Counted from the first letter of the stretch, positions 25,836-40,923 are shown. The stretch: DNA of 64,000 nucleotides from Petrolisthes cinctipes (GCA_033782935.1 JAWQEG010001306.1:124001-188000), one strand, 5' to 3'. A program made the numbers and translations. Notes: generated from the sequence alone by a model not told the origin.

Positions 25836-28800
25836 TATCTCAAATTAAGGCCCAAAACACCCGAAAATTCTATATTTTGGGGTCCCAGAAACGATCTGTA
25901 CATGCCTACTCCGTGTTAGAGTATTTTCAAAATACAGGCCCAAAACATGCTCAAAATCGATGTTTTAGGTGCCCAAAAGTCGATATGTGCATGCATCTTC
26001 AGTACCCGTTTTTTATCTCAAATTCAGGCTCAAAACACCCGAAAATTCGATATTTTAGGGTCCCAGAAGCGATCTGTACATGCCTACTCCATGTTAGAGT
26101 ATTTTCAAAATACAGGCCCAAAACATGTTAAAAATCGATATTTTAGATGCCTAAAGTCAATATGTGCATGTATCATCTGTACCCGTTTATATCTCAAATT
26201 CAGGCTCAAAACACCCGAAAATTCAATATTTTGGGGTCCCTCGAAGCAATCTGTGCATGCCTACTTAGTGCTAGAATATTTTCAAAATATAGGCTAAAAA
26301 CATGCTAAAAATCGATCTTTTAGGTGCCAAAAAGTCGATATCTCAAATTCAGGCCCAAAACACCCGAAAATTCGATATTTAGGGGTCCCAGAAGCGATCT
26401 GTACATGCCTACTCCGTGTTAGAGTATTTTCAAAATACAGGCCCAAAACATGCTCAAAATCGATGTTTTAGGTGCCCAAAAGTCGATATGTGCATGCATC
26501 TTCTGTACCCGTTTGTATCTCAAATTCTGGCCCTAAACACCCGAAAATTCGATATTTTGGGGTCCCAGAAGCGATCTGTACATGCCTACTCCGTGTTAGA
26601 GTATTTTTAAATTTCAGGCCCAAAACATGCTGAAAATCGATATTTTTGGTGCCCAAAGTCAATATGTGTATGCATCTTCTATACTCGTTTATATCTCAAA
26701 TTCAGGCTCAAAACACCCGAAAATTCGATATTTTGGGGTCCCAGAAGCGATCTGTACATGCCTACTCAGTGCTAGAATCTTTTCAAAATATAGGCGCAAA
26801 ACATCCTCAAAATCGATATTTTAGGTGACTAAAAGTCGATATGTGCATGCATCTTCTGTACTCGTTTATATCTCAAATTCAGGCTCAAAACACCCGAAAA
26901 TTCGATATTTTGGGGTCCCAGAAGCGATCTGTACATTCCTACTCAGTGCTAGAATATTTTCAAAATATAGGCTAAAAACATGCTAAAAATCGATATTTTA
27001 GGTGCGTAAAGGCGATACCTCAAATTAAGGCCCAAAACACCCGCAAATTCGATATTTAGGGGTCCCAGAAGCAATCTGTACATGCCTACTCAGTGCTAGA
27101 ATATTTTCAAAATATAGGCTCAAAACATGCTAAAAATCGTTATTTAAGGTGCCAAAAAGTCGATATCTCAAATTAAGGCCCAAAACACCTGAAAATTCGA
27201 TATTTAGGGGTCCCAGAAGCGATCTATACATGCCTACTCAGTGCTAGAATATTTTCAAAATATAGGCTCAAAACATGCTAAAAATCGATATTTTAGGTTC
27301 GTAAAGGCGATATCTCAAATTCAGGCCCAAAACACCCGAAAATTCGATATTTTGGGGTCCCAAAAGCGATCTGTACATGCCTACTCCGTGTTAGAGTATT
27401 TTCAAAATTCAGGCCCAAAAAATGATGAAAATCGATATTTTAGATGCCCAAAGTCAAAGTGTGCATGTGTATTCTGTACCCGTTTTTATCTTAAATTCAG
27501 GCTCAAAACACCCGAAAATTAATTATTTTGGGGTCCCAGAAGTGATCTGTACATGCCTACTCCGTGTTAGAGTATTTTCAAAATTCAGGCCCAAAACAAG
27601 CTGAAAATCGAAATTTTAGGTGCCCAAAGTCAATATGTGTATGCATCTTCTATACTCGTTTATATCTCAAATTCAGGCTCAAAACACCCGAAAATTCGAT
27701 ATTTTAAGGTCCCAGAAGCGATCTGTACATGCCTACTCAGTGCTAGAATCTTTTCAAAATATAGGCTCAAAACATGCTCAAAATCGATATTTTAGGTGCC
27801 TAAAAGTCGATATGTGCATGCATCTTCTGTACTCGTTTATATTTCAAATTCAGGCTCAAAATACCCGAAAATTCGATATTTTGGGGTCCCAGAAGCGATC
27901 TGTACATTCCTACTCAGTGCTAGAATATTTTCAAAATATAGGCTAAAAACATGCTAAAAATCGATATTTTAGGTGCGTAAAGGCGATATCTCAAATTAAG
28001 GCCCAAAACACCCGAAAATTCGATATTTAGGGGTCCCAGAAGCAATCTGTACATGCCTACTCAGTGCTAGAATATTTTCAAAATATAGGCTAAAAACATG
28101 CTAAAAATCGTTCTTTAAGGTGCCAAAAAGTCGATATCTCAAATAAAGGCCCAAAACACCCGAAAATTCGATATTTAGGGGTCCCAGAAGCGAGCTATAC
28201 ATGCCTACTCAGTGCTAGAATATTTTCAAAATATAGGCTCAAAACATGCTAAAATTCGATATTTTAGGTGCGTAAAGGCGATATCTCAAATTCAGGCCCA
28301 AAACACCCGAAAATTCGATATTTTGGGGTCCCAAAAGCGATCTGTACATGCCTACTCCGTGTTAGAGTATTTTCAAAATACAGGCCCAAAACATGTTCAA
28401 AATCGATGTTTTAGGTGCCCAAAAGTCGATATGTGCATGCATCTTCAGTACCCGTTTATATCTCAAATTCAGGCTGAAAACACCCGAAAATTCGATATTT
28501 TGGGGTCCCAGAAGCGATCTGTACATGCCTACTCCGTGTTAGAGCATTTTCAAAAAAAAGGCCCAAAACATGCTTAAAATCGATATTTTAGATGCCCAAA
28601 GTCAATATGTGCATGTATCTTCTGTACCCGTTTATATCTCAAATTCAGGCTCAAAACACCCGAAAATTCAATATTTTGGGGTCCCAGAAGCGATCTGTAC
28701 ATGCCTACTCAGTGCTAGAATATTTTCAAAATATAGGCTCAAAACATGCTAAAAATCGATATTTTAGGTGCGTAAAGGCGATATTTCAAATTCAGGCCGA

Positions 28801-31800
28801 AAACACCCGAAAATTCGAAATTATGGGGTCCCAGAAGCGATCTGTACATGCCTACTCCGTGTTAGAGTATTTTCAAAATATAGGCCCAAAACATGCTGAA
28901 AATTGATATTTTAGGTGCCCAAAGTCAATATGTGTATGCATCTTCTATACTCGTTTATATCTCAAATTCAGGCTCAAAACACCAGAAAATTCGATATTTT
29001 AAGGTCCCAGAAGCGATCTGTACATGCCTACTCAGTGCTAGAATCTTTTCAAAATATAGGCTCAAAACATGCTCAAAATCGATATTTTAGGTGCCTAAAA
29101 GTCGATATGTGCATGCATCTTCTGTACTCGTTTATATCTCAAATTCAGGCTCAAAACACCCGAAAATTCGATATTTTGGGGTCCCAGAAGCGATCTGTAC
29201 ATTCCTACTCAGTGCTAGAATATTTTCAAAATATAGGCTAAAAACATGCTAAAAATCAATATTTTAGGTGCGTAAAGGCGATATCTCAAATTAAGGCCCA
29301 AAACACCCGAAAATTCGATATTTAGGGGTCCCAGAAGCAATCTGTACATGCCTACTCAGTGCTAGAATATTTTCAAAATATAGACTCAAAACATGCTAAA
29401 AATCGTTCTTTAAGGTGCCAAAAAGTCGATATCTCAAATAAAGGACCAAAACACCCGAAAATTCGATATTTAGGGGTCCAAGAAGCGATCTATACATGCC
29501 TACTCAGTGCTAGAATATTTTCAAAATATAGGCTCAAAACATGCTAAAAATCGATATTTTAGGTGCGTAAAGGCGATATCTCAAATTAAGGCCCAAAACA
29601 CCCGCAAATTCGATATTTAGGTGTCCCAGAAGCAATCTGTACATGCCTACTCAGTGCTAGAATATTTTCAAAATATAGGCTCAAAACATGCTAAAAATCG
29701 TTATTTAAGGTGCCAAAAAGTCGATATCTCAAATTAAGGCCCAAAACACCTGAAAATTCGATATTTAGGGGTCCCAGAAGCGATCTATACATGCCTACTC
29801 AGTGATAGAATATTTTCAAAATATAGGCTCAAAACATGCTAAAAATCGATATTTTAGGTTCGTAAAGGCGATATCTCAAATTCAGGCCCAAAACACCCGA
29901 AAATTCGATATTTTGGGGTCCCAAAAGCGATCTGTACATGCCTACTCCGTGTTAGAGTATTTTCAAAATTCAGGCCCAAAAAATGATGAAAATCGATATT
30001 TTAGATGCCCAAAGTCAAAGTGTGCATGTGTATTCTGTACCCGTTTTTATCTTAAATTCAGGCTCAAAACACCCGAAAATTAATTATTTTGGGGTCCCAG
30101 AAGCGATCTGTACATGCCTACTCCGTGTTAGAGTATTTTCAAAATTCAGGCCCAAAACAAGCTGAAAATCGAAATTTTAGGTGCCCAAAGTCAATATGTG
30201 TATGCATCTTCTATACTCGTTTATATCTCAAATTCAGGCTCAAAACACCCGAAAATTCGATATTTTAAGGTCCCAGAAGCGATCTGTACATGCCTACTCA
30301 GTGCTAGAATCTTTTCAAAATATAGGCTCAAAACATGCTCAAAATCGATATTTTAGGTGCCTAAAAGTCGATATGTGCATGCATCTTCTGTACTCGTTTA
30401 TATTTCAAATTCAGGCTCAAAATACCCGAAAATTCGATATTTTGGGGTCCCAGAAGCGATCTGTACATTCCTACTCAGTGCTAGAATATTTTCAAAATAT
30501 AGGCTAAAAACATGCTAAAAATCGATATTTTAGGTGCGTAAAGGCGATATCTCAAATTAAGGCCCAAAACACCCGAAAATTCGATATTTAGGGGTCTCAG
30601 AAGCAATCTGTACATGCCTACTCAGTGCTAGAATATTTTCAAAATATAGGCTAAAAACATGCTAAAAATCGTTCTTTAAGGTGCCAAAAAGTCGATATCT
30701 CAAATAAAGGCCCAAAACACCCGAAAATTCGATATTTAGGGGTCCCAGAAGCGAGCTATACATGCCTACTCAGTGCTAGAATATTTTCAAAATATAGGCT
30801 CAAAACATGCTAAAATTCGATATATTAGGTGCGTAAAGGCGATATCTCAAATTCAGGCCCAAAACACCCGAAAATTCGATATTTTGGGGTCCCAAAAGCG
30901 ATCTGTACATGCCTACTCCGTGTTAGAGTATTTTCAAAATACAGGCCCAAAACATGTTCAAAATCGATGTTTTAGGTGCCCAAAAGTCGATATGTGCATG
31001 CATCTTCAGTACCCGTTTATATCTCAAATTCAGGCTGAAAACACCCGAAAATTCGATATTTTGGGGTCCCAGAAGCGATCTGTACATGCCTACTCCGTGT
31101 TAGAGCATTTTCAAAAAAAAGGCCCAAAACATGCTTAAAATCGATATTTTAGATGCCCAAAGTCAATATGTGCATGTATCTTCTGTACCCGTTTATATCT
31201 CAAATTCAGGCTCAAAACACCCGAAAATTCAATATTTTGGGGTCCCAGAAGCGATCTGTACATGCCTACTCAGTGCTAGAATATTTTCAAAATATAGGCT
31301 CAAAACATGCTAAAAATCGATATTTTAGGTGCGTAAAGGCGATATTTCAAATTCAGGCCGAAAACACCCGAAAATTCGAAATTATGGGGTCCCAGAAGCG
31401 ATCTGTACATGCCTACTCCGTGTTAGAGTATTTTCAAAATATAGGCCCAAAACATGCTGAAAATTGATATTTTAGGTGCCCAAAGTCAATATGTGTATGC
31501 ATCTTCTATACTCGTTTATATCTCAAATTCAGGCTCAAAACACCCGAAAATTCGATATTTTAAGGTAACAGAAGCGATCTGTACATGCCTACTCAGTGCT
31601 AGAATCTTTTCAAAATATAGGCTCAAAACATGCTCAAAATCGATATTTTAGGTGCCTAAAAGTCGATATGTGCATGCATCTTCTGTACTCGTTTATATCT
31701 CAAATTCAGGCTCAAAACACCCGAAAATTCGATATTTTGGGGTCCCAGAAGCGATCTGTACATTCCTACTCAGTGCTAGAATATTTTCAAAATATAGGCT

Positions 31801-32895
31801 AAAAACATGCTAAAAATCAATATTTTAGGTGCGTAAAGGCGATATCTCAAATTAAGGCCCAAAACACCCGAAAATTCGATATTTAGGGGTCCCAGAAGCA
31901 ATCTGTACATGCCTACTCAGTGCTAGAATATTTTCAAAATATAGACTCAAAACATGCTAAAAATCGTTCTTTAAGGTGCCAAAAAGTCGATATCTCAAAT
32001 AAAGGACCAAAACACCCGAAAATTCGATATTTAGGGGTCCAAGAAGCGATCTATACATGCCTACTCAATGCTAGAATATTTTCAAAATATAGGCTCAAAA
32101 CATGCTAAAAATCGATATTTTAGGTGCGTAAAGGCGATATCTCAAATTCAGGCCCAAAACACCCGAAAATTCGATATTTTGGGGTCCCAAAAGCGATCTG
32201 TACATGCCTACTCCGTGTTAGAGTATTTTCAAAATACAGGCCCAAAATATGCTTAAAATCGATATTTTAGATGCCCAAAGTCAATATGTGCATGTATCTT
32301 CTGTACCCGTTTATATCTCAAATTCATTCTCAAAACACCCGAAAATTCAATATTTTGGGGTCCCAGAATTAATCTGAACATGCCTACTCAGTGGTAGAAT
32401 ATTATCAAAATATAGGCTAAAAACATGCTCAAAATCGATATTTTAGGTTCCAAAAAGTCGATATCTCAAATTCAGTCCCAAAACACCCGAAAATTCGATA
32501 TTTAGGGGTCCCAGAAGGGATCTGTACATGCCTACTCCGTGTTAGAGTATTTTCAAAATACAGGCCAAAAACATACTGAAAATCGATCCTTTAGGTGCCG
32601 AAAAGTCGATATGTGCATGCATCTTCTGTACCCGTTTATATCTCAAATTCTGGCCCTAAACACCCGAAAATTCAATATTTTGGGGTCCCAGAAGCGATCT
32701 GTACATGCCTACTCAGTGCTAGAATATTTTCAAAATATAGGCTCAAAACATGCTCAAAATCGATATTTTAGGTGCCCAAAAGTCGATATGTGCATGCATC
32801 TTCTGTACTCGTTTATATCTCAAATTCAGGCCCTAAACACCCGAAAATTCAATATTTTGTGCTAAAAATCTATATTTTAGGTGCCAAAAAGTCGA
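25836..32895 (+). repeat. 7,060-bp duplication, copy two
   Basis: This copy follows directly on the first and ends with the truncated monomer at 32816-32895. Beyond it the sequence diverges: CGAAAATTCGATATTTTGGG appears where copy two began CGAAAATTCTATATTTTGGG. The apparently complete identity means either a very recent event or an assembly duplication. Confidence 0.88.
32816..32895 (+). repeat. Truncated monomer 5 (80 bp)
   Basis: This copy is 7,060 bp after copy 4 and identical to it. It ends the second 7,060-bp copy and lies inside the left copy of the 2,585-bp repeat. Confidence 0.9.
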
Positions 32896-35399
32896 TATCT
32901 CAAATTAAGGCCCAAAACACCCGAAAATTCGATATTTTGGGGTCCCAGAAGCGATCTGTACATGCCTACTCCGTGTTAGAGTATTTTCAAAATACACGAC
33001 CAAAACATTCTCAAAATCGATGTTTTAGGTGCCCAAAAGTCGATATGTGCATGCATCTTCAGTACCCGTTTATATGTCAAATTCAGGCTCAAAACACCCG
33101 AAAATTCGATATTTTGGGGTCCCAGAAGCGATCTGTACATGCCTACTCCGTGTTAGAGTATTTTCAAAATAAAGGCCCAAAACATGCTAAAATCGATATT
33201 TTTGATGCCTAAAGTCAATATGTGCATGTATCATCTGTACCCGTTTATATCTCAAATTCAGGCTCAAAACACCCGAAAATTCAATATTTGGGGATCCCAG
33301 AAGCAATCTGTGCATGCCTACTCAGTGCCAGAATATTTTCAAAATATAGGCTAAAAACATGCTAAAAAACGATCTTTTAGGTGCCAAAAAGTCGATATCT
33401 CAAATTAAGGCCCAAAACACCCGAAAATTTGATTTTTAGGGGTCCCAGAAGAGATCTGTACATGCCTACTCCGTGTTAGAGTATTTACAAAATACAGGCC
33501 CAAAACATGCTCAAAATCGATGTTTTAGGTGCCCAAAAGTCGATATGTGAATGCATCTTCAGTACCCGTTTATATCTCTAATTCTGGCTCAAAACACCCG
33601 AAAATTCGATATTTAAGGGTCACAGAAGCGATCTGTACATGCCTACTCCGTGTTAGAGTATTTTCAAAATACAGGCCAAAAACATACTGAAAATCGATCT
33701 TTTAGGTGCCCAAAACTTGATATGTGCATGCATCTTCTGTATCCGTTTATATCTCAAATTCTGGCCCTAAACACCCGAAAATTCGATATTTTGGGGTCCC
33801 AGAAGCAATCTGTACATGCCTACTCAGTGCTAGAATGTTTTCAAAATATAGGCTCAAAACATGCTCAAAATCGATATTTTAGGTGCCCAAAAGTCGATAT
33901 GTGCATGCATCCTCTGTACTCGTTTATATCTCAAATTCAAGCTCAAAACATCCTAAAATTCGATGTTTTGGGGTCCCAGAAGCGATCTGTACATGCCTAC
34001 TCAGTGCTAGAATATTTTCAAAATATAGGCTTAAAACATGCTAAAAATCGATATTTTAAGTGCGTAAAGGCGATATCTGAAATTCAGGAACAAAACACCC
34101 GAAAATTCGATATTTTGGGGTCCCAGAAGCGATCTGTACATGCCTACTCCGTGTTAGAGTATTTTCAAAATACAGGCCCAAAACATGCTCAAAATCGATG
34201 TTTTAGGTGCCCAAAAGTCGATATGTGCATGCATCTTCTGTACCCGTTTATATCTCAAATTCTGGCCCTAAACTCCCGAAAATTCGATATTTTGGGGTCC
34301 CAGAAGCGATCTGTACATGCCTACTCCGTGTTAGAGTATTTTCAAATTTCAGGCCCAAAACATGCTGAAAATCGATATTTTTGGTGCCCAAAGTCAATAT
34401 GTGTATGCATCTTTTATACTCGTTTATATCTCAAATTCAGGCTCAAAACACCCGAAAATTTGATATTTTGGGGTCCCAGAAGCGATCTGTACATGCCTAC
34501 TCAGTGCTAGAATGTTTTCAAAATATAGGCTCAAAACATGCTCAAAATCGATATTTTAGGTGCCCAAAAGTCGATATGTGCATGAATCTTCTGTACTCGT
34601 TTATATCTCAAATTCAGGCTCAAAACACCCGAAAATTCGATATTTTGGGATCCCAGAAGCGATCTGTACATGCCTACTCAGTGCTAGAATATTTTCAAAA
34701 TATAGGCTCAAAACATGCTAAAAATCGATATTTTAGGTGCTAAAAGACGATATCTCAAATTAAGGCCCAAAACACCCGAAAATTCGATATTTAGGGGTCC
34801 CAGAAGCAATCTGTACATGCCTACTCAGTGCTAGAATATTTTCAAAATAAAGGCTAAAAACATGCTAAAAATCTATATTTTAGGTTCCAATAAGTCGATA
34901 TCTCAAATTAAGGCCCAAAACACCCGAAAATTCGATATTTAGTGGTCCCAGAAGCGATCTGTACATGCCTACTCAGTGCTAGAATATTTTCAAAATATAG
35001 GCTCAAAACATGCTAAAAATCGATATTTTAGGTGCGTAAAGGCGATATCTCAAATTCAGGCCCAAAACACCCGCAAATTCGATATTTTGGGGTCCCAGAA
35101 GCGATCTGTACATGCCTACTCCGTGGTAGAGTATTTTCAAAATACAGGCCCTAAACATGCTAAAAATCGATATCTTAGGTGCCCAAAAGTCGATCTGTGC
35201 ATGCATCTTCAGTAACCGTTTATATCTCAAATTCAAGCTCAAAACACCCGAAAATTCGATATTTTGGGGTCCCAGAAGCGATCTGTACATGCCTACTCAG
35301 TGCTAGAATGTTTTCAAAATATAGGCTCAAAACATGCTCAAAATCGATATTTTAGGTGCCCAAAAGTCGATATGAGCATGCATCTTCTGTACTCGTTTA

Positions 35400-35479
35400 T
35401 ATCTCAAATTCAGGCTCTAAACACCCGAAAATTCAATATTTTGTGCTAAAAATCTATATTTTAGGTGCCAAAAAGTCGA
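35400..35479 (+). repeat. Truncated monomer 6 (80 bp)
   Basis: It lies 2,584 bp after copy 5 and differs by CTCTAAACACCC in place of CCCTAAACACCC. Confidence 0.9.
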
Positions 35480-38400
35480 TATCTCAAATTAAGGCCCAAA
35501 ACACCCGAAAATTCGATATTTTGGGGTCCCAGAAGCGATCTGTACATGCCTACTCCGTGTTAGAGTATTTTCAAAATACACGCCCAAAACATTCTCAAAA
35601 TCGATGTTTTAGGTGCCCAAAAGTCGATATGTGCATGCATCTTCAGTACACGTTTATATGTCAAATTCAGGCTCAAAACACCCGAAAATTCGATATTTTG
35701 GGGTCCCAGAAGCGATCTGTACATGCCTACTCCATGTTAGAGTATTTTCAAAATACAGGCCCAAAACATGCTAAAAATCGATATTTTTGATGCCTAAAGT
35801 CAATATGTGCATGTATCATCTGTACCCGTTTATATCTCAAATTCAGGCTCAAAACACCCGAAAATTCAATATTTTGGGGTCCCAGAAGCAATCTGTGCAT
35901 GCCTACTCAGTGCTAGAATATTTTCAAAATATAGGCTAAAAACATGCTAAAAATCGATCTTTTAGGTGCCAAAAATTCGATATCTCAAATTAAGGCCCAA
36001 AACACCCGAAAATTTGATTTTTAGGGGTCCCAGAAGATATCTGTACATGCCTACTCCGTGTTAGAGTATTTACAAAATACAGGCCCAAAACATGCTCAAA
36101 ATCGATGTTTTAGGTGCCCAAAAGTCGATATGTGAATGCATCTTCAGTACCCGTTTATATCTCTAATTCTGGCTCAAAACACCCGAAAATTCGATATTTA
36201 AGGGTCACAGAAGCGATCTGTACATGCCTACTCCGTGTTAGAGTATTTTCAAAATACAGGCCAAAAACATACTGAAAATCGATCTTTTATTTGCCCAAAA
36301 GTTGATATGTGCATGCATCTTCTGTATCCGTTTATATCTCAAATTCTGGCCCTAAACACCCGAAAATTCGATATTTTGGGGTCCCAGAAGCAATCTGTAC
36401 ATGCCTACTCAGTGCTAGAATGTTTTCAAAATATAGGCTCAAAACATGCCCAAAATCGATATTTTAGGTGCCCAAAAGTCGATATGTGCATGCATCCTCT
36501 GTACTCGTTTATATCTCAAATTCAAGCTCAAAACATCCTAAAATTCGATGTTTTGGGGTCCCAGAAGCGATCTGTACATGCCTACTCAGTGCTAGAATAT
36601 TTTCAAAATATAGGCTTAAAACATGCTAAAAATCGATATTTTAAGTGCGTAAAGGCGATATCTGAAATTCAGGAACAAAACACCCGAAAATTCGATATTT
36701 TGGGGTCCCAGAAGCGATCTGTACATGCCTACTCCGTGTTAGAGTATTTTCAAAATACAGGCCCAAAACATGCTCAAAATCGATGTTTTAGGTGCCCAAA
36801 AGTCGATATGTGCATGCATCTTCTGTACCCGTTTATATCTCAAATTCTGGCCCTAAACTCCCGAAAATTCGATATTTTGGGGTCCCAGAAGCGATCTGTA
36901 CATGCCTACTCCGTGTTAGAGTATTTTCAAATTTCAGGCCAAAAACATGCTGAAAATCGATATTTTTGGTGCCCAAAGTCAATATGTGTATGCATCTTCT
37001 ATACTCGTTTATATCTCAAATTCAGGCTCAAAACACCCGAAAATTTGATATTTTGGGGTCCCAGAAGCGATCTGTACATGCCTACTCAGTGCTAGAATGT
37101 TTTCAAAATATAGGCTCAAAACATGCTCAAAATCGATATTTTAGGTGCTCAAAAGTCGATATGTGCATGAATCTTCTGTACTCGTTTATATCTCAAATTC
37201 AGGCTCAAAACACCCGAAAATTCGATATTTTGGGGTCCCAGAAGCGATCTGTACATGCCTACTCAGTGCTAGAATATTTTCAAAATATAGGCTCAAAACA
37301 TGCTAAAAATCGATATTTTAGGTGCTAAAAGACGATATCTCAAATTAAGGCCCAAAACACCCGAAAATTCGAAATTTAGGGGTCCCAGAAGCAATCTGTA
37401 CATGCCTACTCAGTGCTAGAATATTTTCAAAATAAAGGCTAAAAACATGCTAAAAATCAATATTTTAGGTTCCAATAAGTCGATATCTCAAATTAAGGCC
37501 CAAAACACCCGAAAATTCGATATTTAGTGGTCCCAGAAGCGATCTGTACATGCCTACTCAGTGCTAGAATATTTTCAAAATATAGGCTCAAAACATGCTA
37601 AAAATCGATATTTTAGGTGCGTAAAGGCGATATCTCAAATTCAGGCCCAAAACACCCGAAAATTTGATATTTTGGGGTCCCAGAAGCGATCTGTACATGC
37701 CTACTCCGTGGTAGAGTATTTTCAAAATACAGGCCCTAAACATGCTAAAAATCGATATCTTAGGTGCCCAAAAGTCGATCTGTGCATGCATCTTCAGTAA
37801 CCGTTTATATCTCAAATTCAAGCTCAAAACACCCGAAAATTCGATATTTTGGGGTCCCAGAAGCGATCTGTACATGCCTACTCCGTGTTAGAGTATTTTC
37901 AAAATACAGGCCCAAAACATGCTGAAAATCGATATTTTAGATGCCCAAAGTCAATATGTGCATGTATCTTCTGTACCCGTTTATATCTCAAATTCAGGCT
38001 CAAAACACCCGAAAATTCAATATTTGGGGGTCCAAGAAGCAATCTGTACATTCCTACTCAGTGCTAGAATATTTTCAAAATATAGGCTAAATACATGCTA
38101 AAAATCGATATTTTAGGTGCCAAAAAGTCGATATCTCAAATTAAGGCCCAAAACACCCGAAAATTCGATATTTAGGGGTCCCAGAAGCGATCTGTAGATG
38201 CCTACTCCGTGTTAGAGTATTTTCAAAATACAGGCCAAAAACATACTGAAAATCGATCTTTTAGGTGCCCAAAATTCGATATGTGCATGCATCCTCTGTA
38301 CCCGTTTATATCTCAAATTCAGGCTCAAAACACCCGAAAATTAGATATTTTTGGGTCATAGAAGCGATCTGTACATGCATACTCAGTGCTAGAATGTTTT

Positions 38401-39487
38401 CAAAATATAGGCTCAAAACATGCTCAAAATCGATATTTTAGGTGCCCAAAAGTCGATATGTGCATGCATCTTCTGTACTCGTTTATATCTCAAATTCAAG
38501 CTCAAAACATCCTAAAATTCGATATTTTGGGGTCCCAGAAGCGATCTGTACATGCCTACTCAGTGCTAGAATATTTTCAAAATATAGGCTAAAAACATGC
38601 TAAAAATCGATATTTTAAGTGCGTAAAGGCGATATCTGAAATTCAGGAACAAAACACCCGAAAATTCGATATTTTGGGGTCCCAGAAGCGATCTGTACAT
38701 GCCTACTCCGTGTTAGAGTATTTTCAAAATACAGGCCCAAAACATGCTCCAAATCGATGTTTTAGGTGCCCAAAAGTCGATATGTGCATGCATCTTCAGT
38801 ACCCGTTTTTATCTCAAATTCAGGCTGAAAACACCCGAAAATTTGATATTTTGGGGTCCCAGAAGCGATCTGTACATGCCTACTCCGTGTTAGAGCATTT
38901 AAAAAAAAAAGGCTAAAAACATGCTTAAAATCGATATTTTAGATGCCCAAAGTCAATATGTGCATGTATCTTCTGTACACGTTTATATCTCAAATTCAGG
39001 CTCAAAACACCCGAAAATTCAATATTTTGGGGTCCCAGAAGCAATCTGTACATGCCTACTCAGTGCTAGAATATTATCAAAATATAGGCAAAAAACATGC
39101 TCAAAATCGATATTTTAGGTGCCAAAAAGTCGATATCTCAAATTCAGTCCCAAAACACCCGAAAATTCGATATTTAGGGGTCCCAGAAGGGATCTGTACA
39201 TGCCTACTCCGTGTTAGAGTATTTTCAAAATACAGGCCAAAAACATACTGAAAATCGATCCTTTAGGTGCCGAAAAGTCGATATGTGCATGCATCTTCTG
39301 TACCCGTTTATATCTCAAATTCTGGCCCTAAACACCCGAAAATTCGATATTTTGGGGTCCCAGAAGCAAACTGTACATGCCTACTCAGTGCTAGAATGTT
39401 TTCAAAATATAGGCTCAAAACATGCTCAAAATCTATATTTTAGGTGCCCAAAAGTGTATATGTGCATGCATCTTCTGTACTCGTTTA

Positions 39488-39567
39488 TATCTCAAATTCA
39501 GGCCCTAAACACCCGAAAATTCAATATTTTGTGCTAAAAATCTATATTTTAGGTGCCAAAAAATCGA
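39488..39567 (+). repeat. Truncated monomer 7 (80 bp)
   Basis: It has the CCCTAAACACCC form with AAAAAATCGAT at the end, inside the left copy of the 1,436-bp repeat. Confidence 0.9.
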
Positions 39568-40923
39568 TATCTCAAATTAAGGCCCAAAACACCCGAAAAT
39601 TCTATATTTTGGGGTCCCAGAAGCGATCTGTACATGCCTACTCCGTGTTAGAGTATTTTCAAAATACAGGCCCAAAACATGCTCAAAATCGATGTTTTAG
39701 GTGCCCAAATGTCGATATGTGCATGCATCTTCAGTACCCGTTTATATCTCAAATTCAGGCTCAAAACACCCGAAAATTCGATATTTTGGGGTCCCAGAAG
39801 CGATCTGTACATGCCTACTCCGTGTTAGAGTATTTTCAAAATACAGGCCTAAAACATGCTAAAAATCGATATTTTAGATGCCTAAAGTCAATATGTGCAT
39901 GCATCATCTGTACCCGCTTATATCTCAAATTCAGGCTCAAAACACCCGAAAATTCAATATTTTGGGGTCCCAGAAGCAATCTGTACATGCCTACTCAGTG
40001 CTAGAATATTTTCAAAATATAGGCTAAAAACATGCTAAAAATCGATCTTTTAGGTGCCAAAAAGTCGATATCTCAAATTCAGTCCCAAAACACCCGAAAA
40101 TTTGATATTTAGGGGTTCCAGAAGCGATCTGTACATGCCTACTCCGTGTTAGAGTATTTTCAAAATACAGGCCCAAAACATGCTCCAAATCGATGTTTTA
40201 GGTGCCCAAAAGTCGATATGTGCATGCATCTTCAGTACCCGTTTTTATCTCAAATTCAGGCTGAAAACACCCGAAAATTTGATATTTTGGGGTCCCAGAA
40301 GCGATCTGTACATGCCTACTCCGTGTTAGAGCATTTAAAAAAAAAAGGCTAAAAACATGCTTAAAATCGATATTTTAGATGCCCAAAGTCAATATGTGCA
40401 TGTATCTTCTGTACACGTTTATATCTCAAATTCAGGCTCAAAACACCCGAAAATTCAATATTTTGGGGTCCCAGAAGCAATCTGTACATGCCTACTCAGT
40501 GCTAGAATATTATCAAAATATAGGCAAAAAACATGCTCAAAATCGATATTTTAGGTGCCAAAAAGTCGATATCTCAAATTCAGTCCCAAAACACCCGAAA
40601 ATTCGATATTTAGGGGTCCCAGAAGGGATCTGTACATGCCTACTCCGTGTTAGAGTATTTTCAAAATACAGGCCAAAAACATACTGAAAATCGATCCTTT
40701 AGGTGCCGAAAAGTCGATATGTGCATGCATCTTCTGTACCCGTTTATATCTCAAATTCTGGCCCTAAACACCCGAAAATTCGATATTTTGGGGTCCCAGA
40801 AGCAAACTGTACATGCCTACTCAGTGCTAGAATGTTTTCAAAATATAGGCTCAAAACATGCTCAAAATCTATATTTTAGGTGCCCAAAAGTGTATATGTG
40901 CATGCATCTTCTGTACTCGTTTA

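Larger units (their letters stand above)
32700..37869 (+). repeat. 2,585-bp tandem duplication (two copies)
   Basis: Copies lie at about 32700-35284 and 35285-37869. The offset is 2,584 bp at the left and 2,585 bp further right because of a one-base indel near 33188 and 35772. Scattered substitutions make these copies less alike than the 7,060-bp pair. The longest open frames of the window (286 codons, 33650-34510 and 36235-37095) fall here because many consecutive monomers are 177 or 147 bp. Confidence 0.83.

Noticed and set aside
33171..33177. AATAAAGG as a polyadenylation signal
   Set aside because: It is a point variant of AATACAGG in the dyad region of one monomer, with no transcript context.
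35003..35290. Minus-strand open frame of 95 codons (also 37588-37875, and 63-64-codon frames near 5891, 9520, 15272 and 51417)
   Set aside because: They are antisense readings of the same monomers and recur only through duplication.
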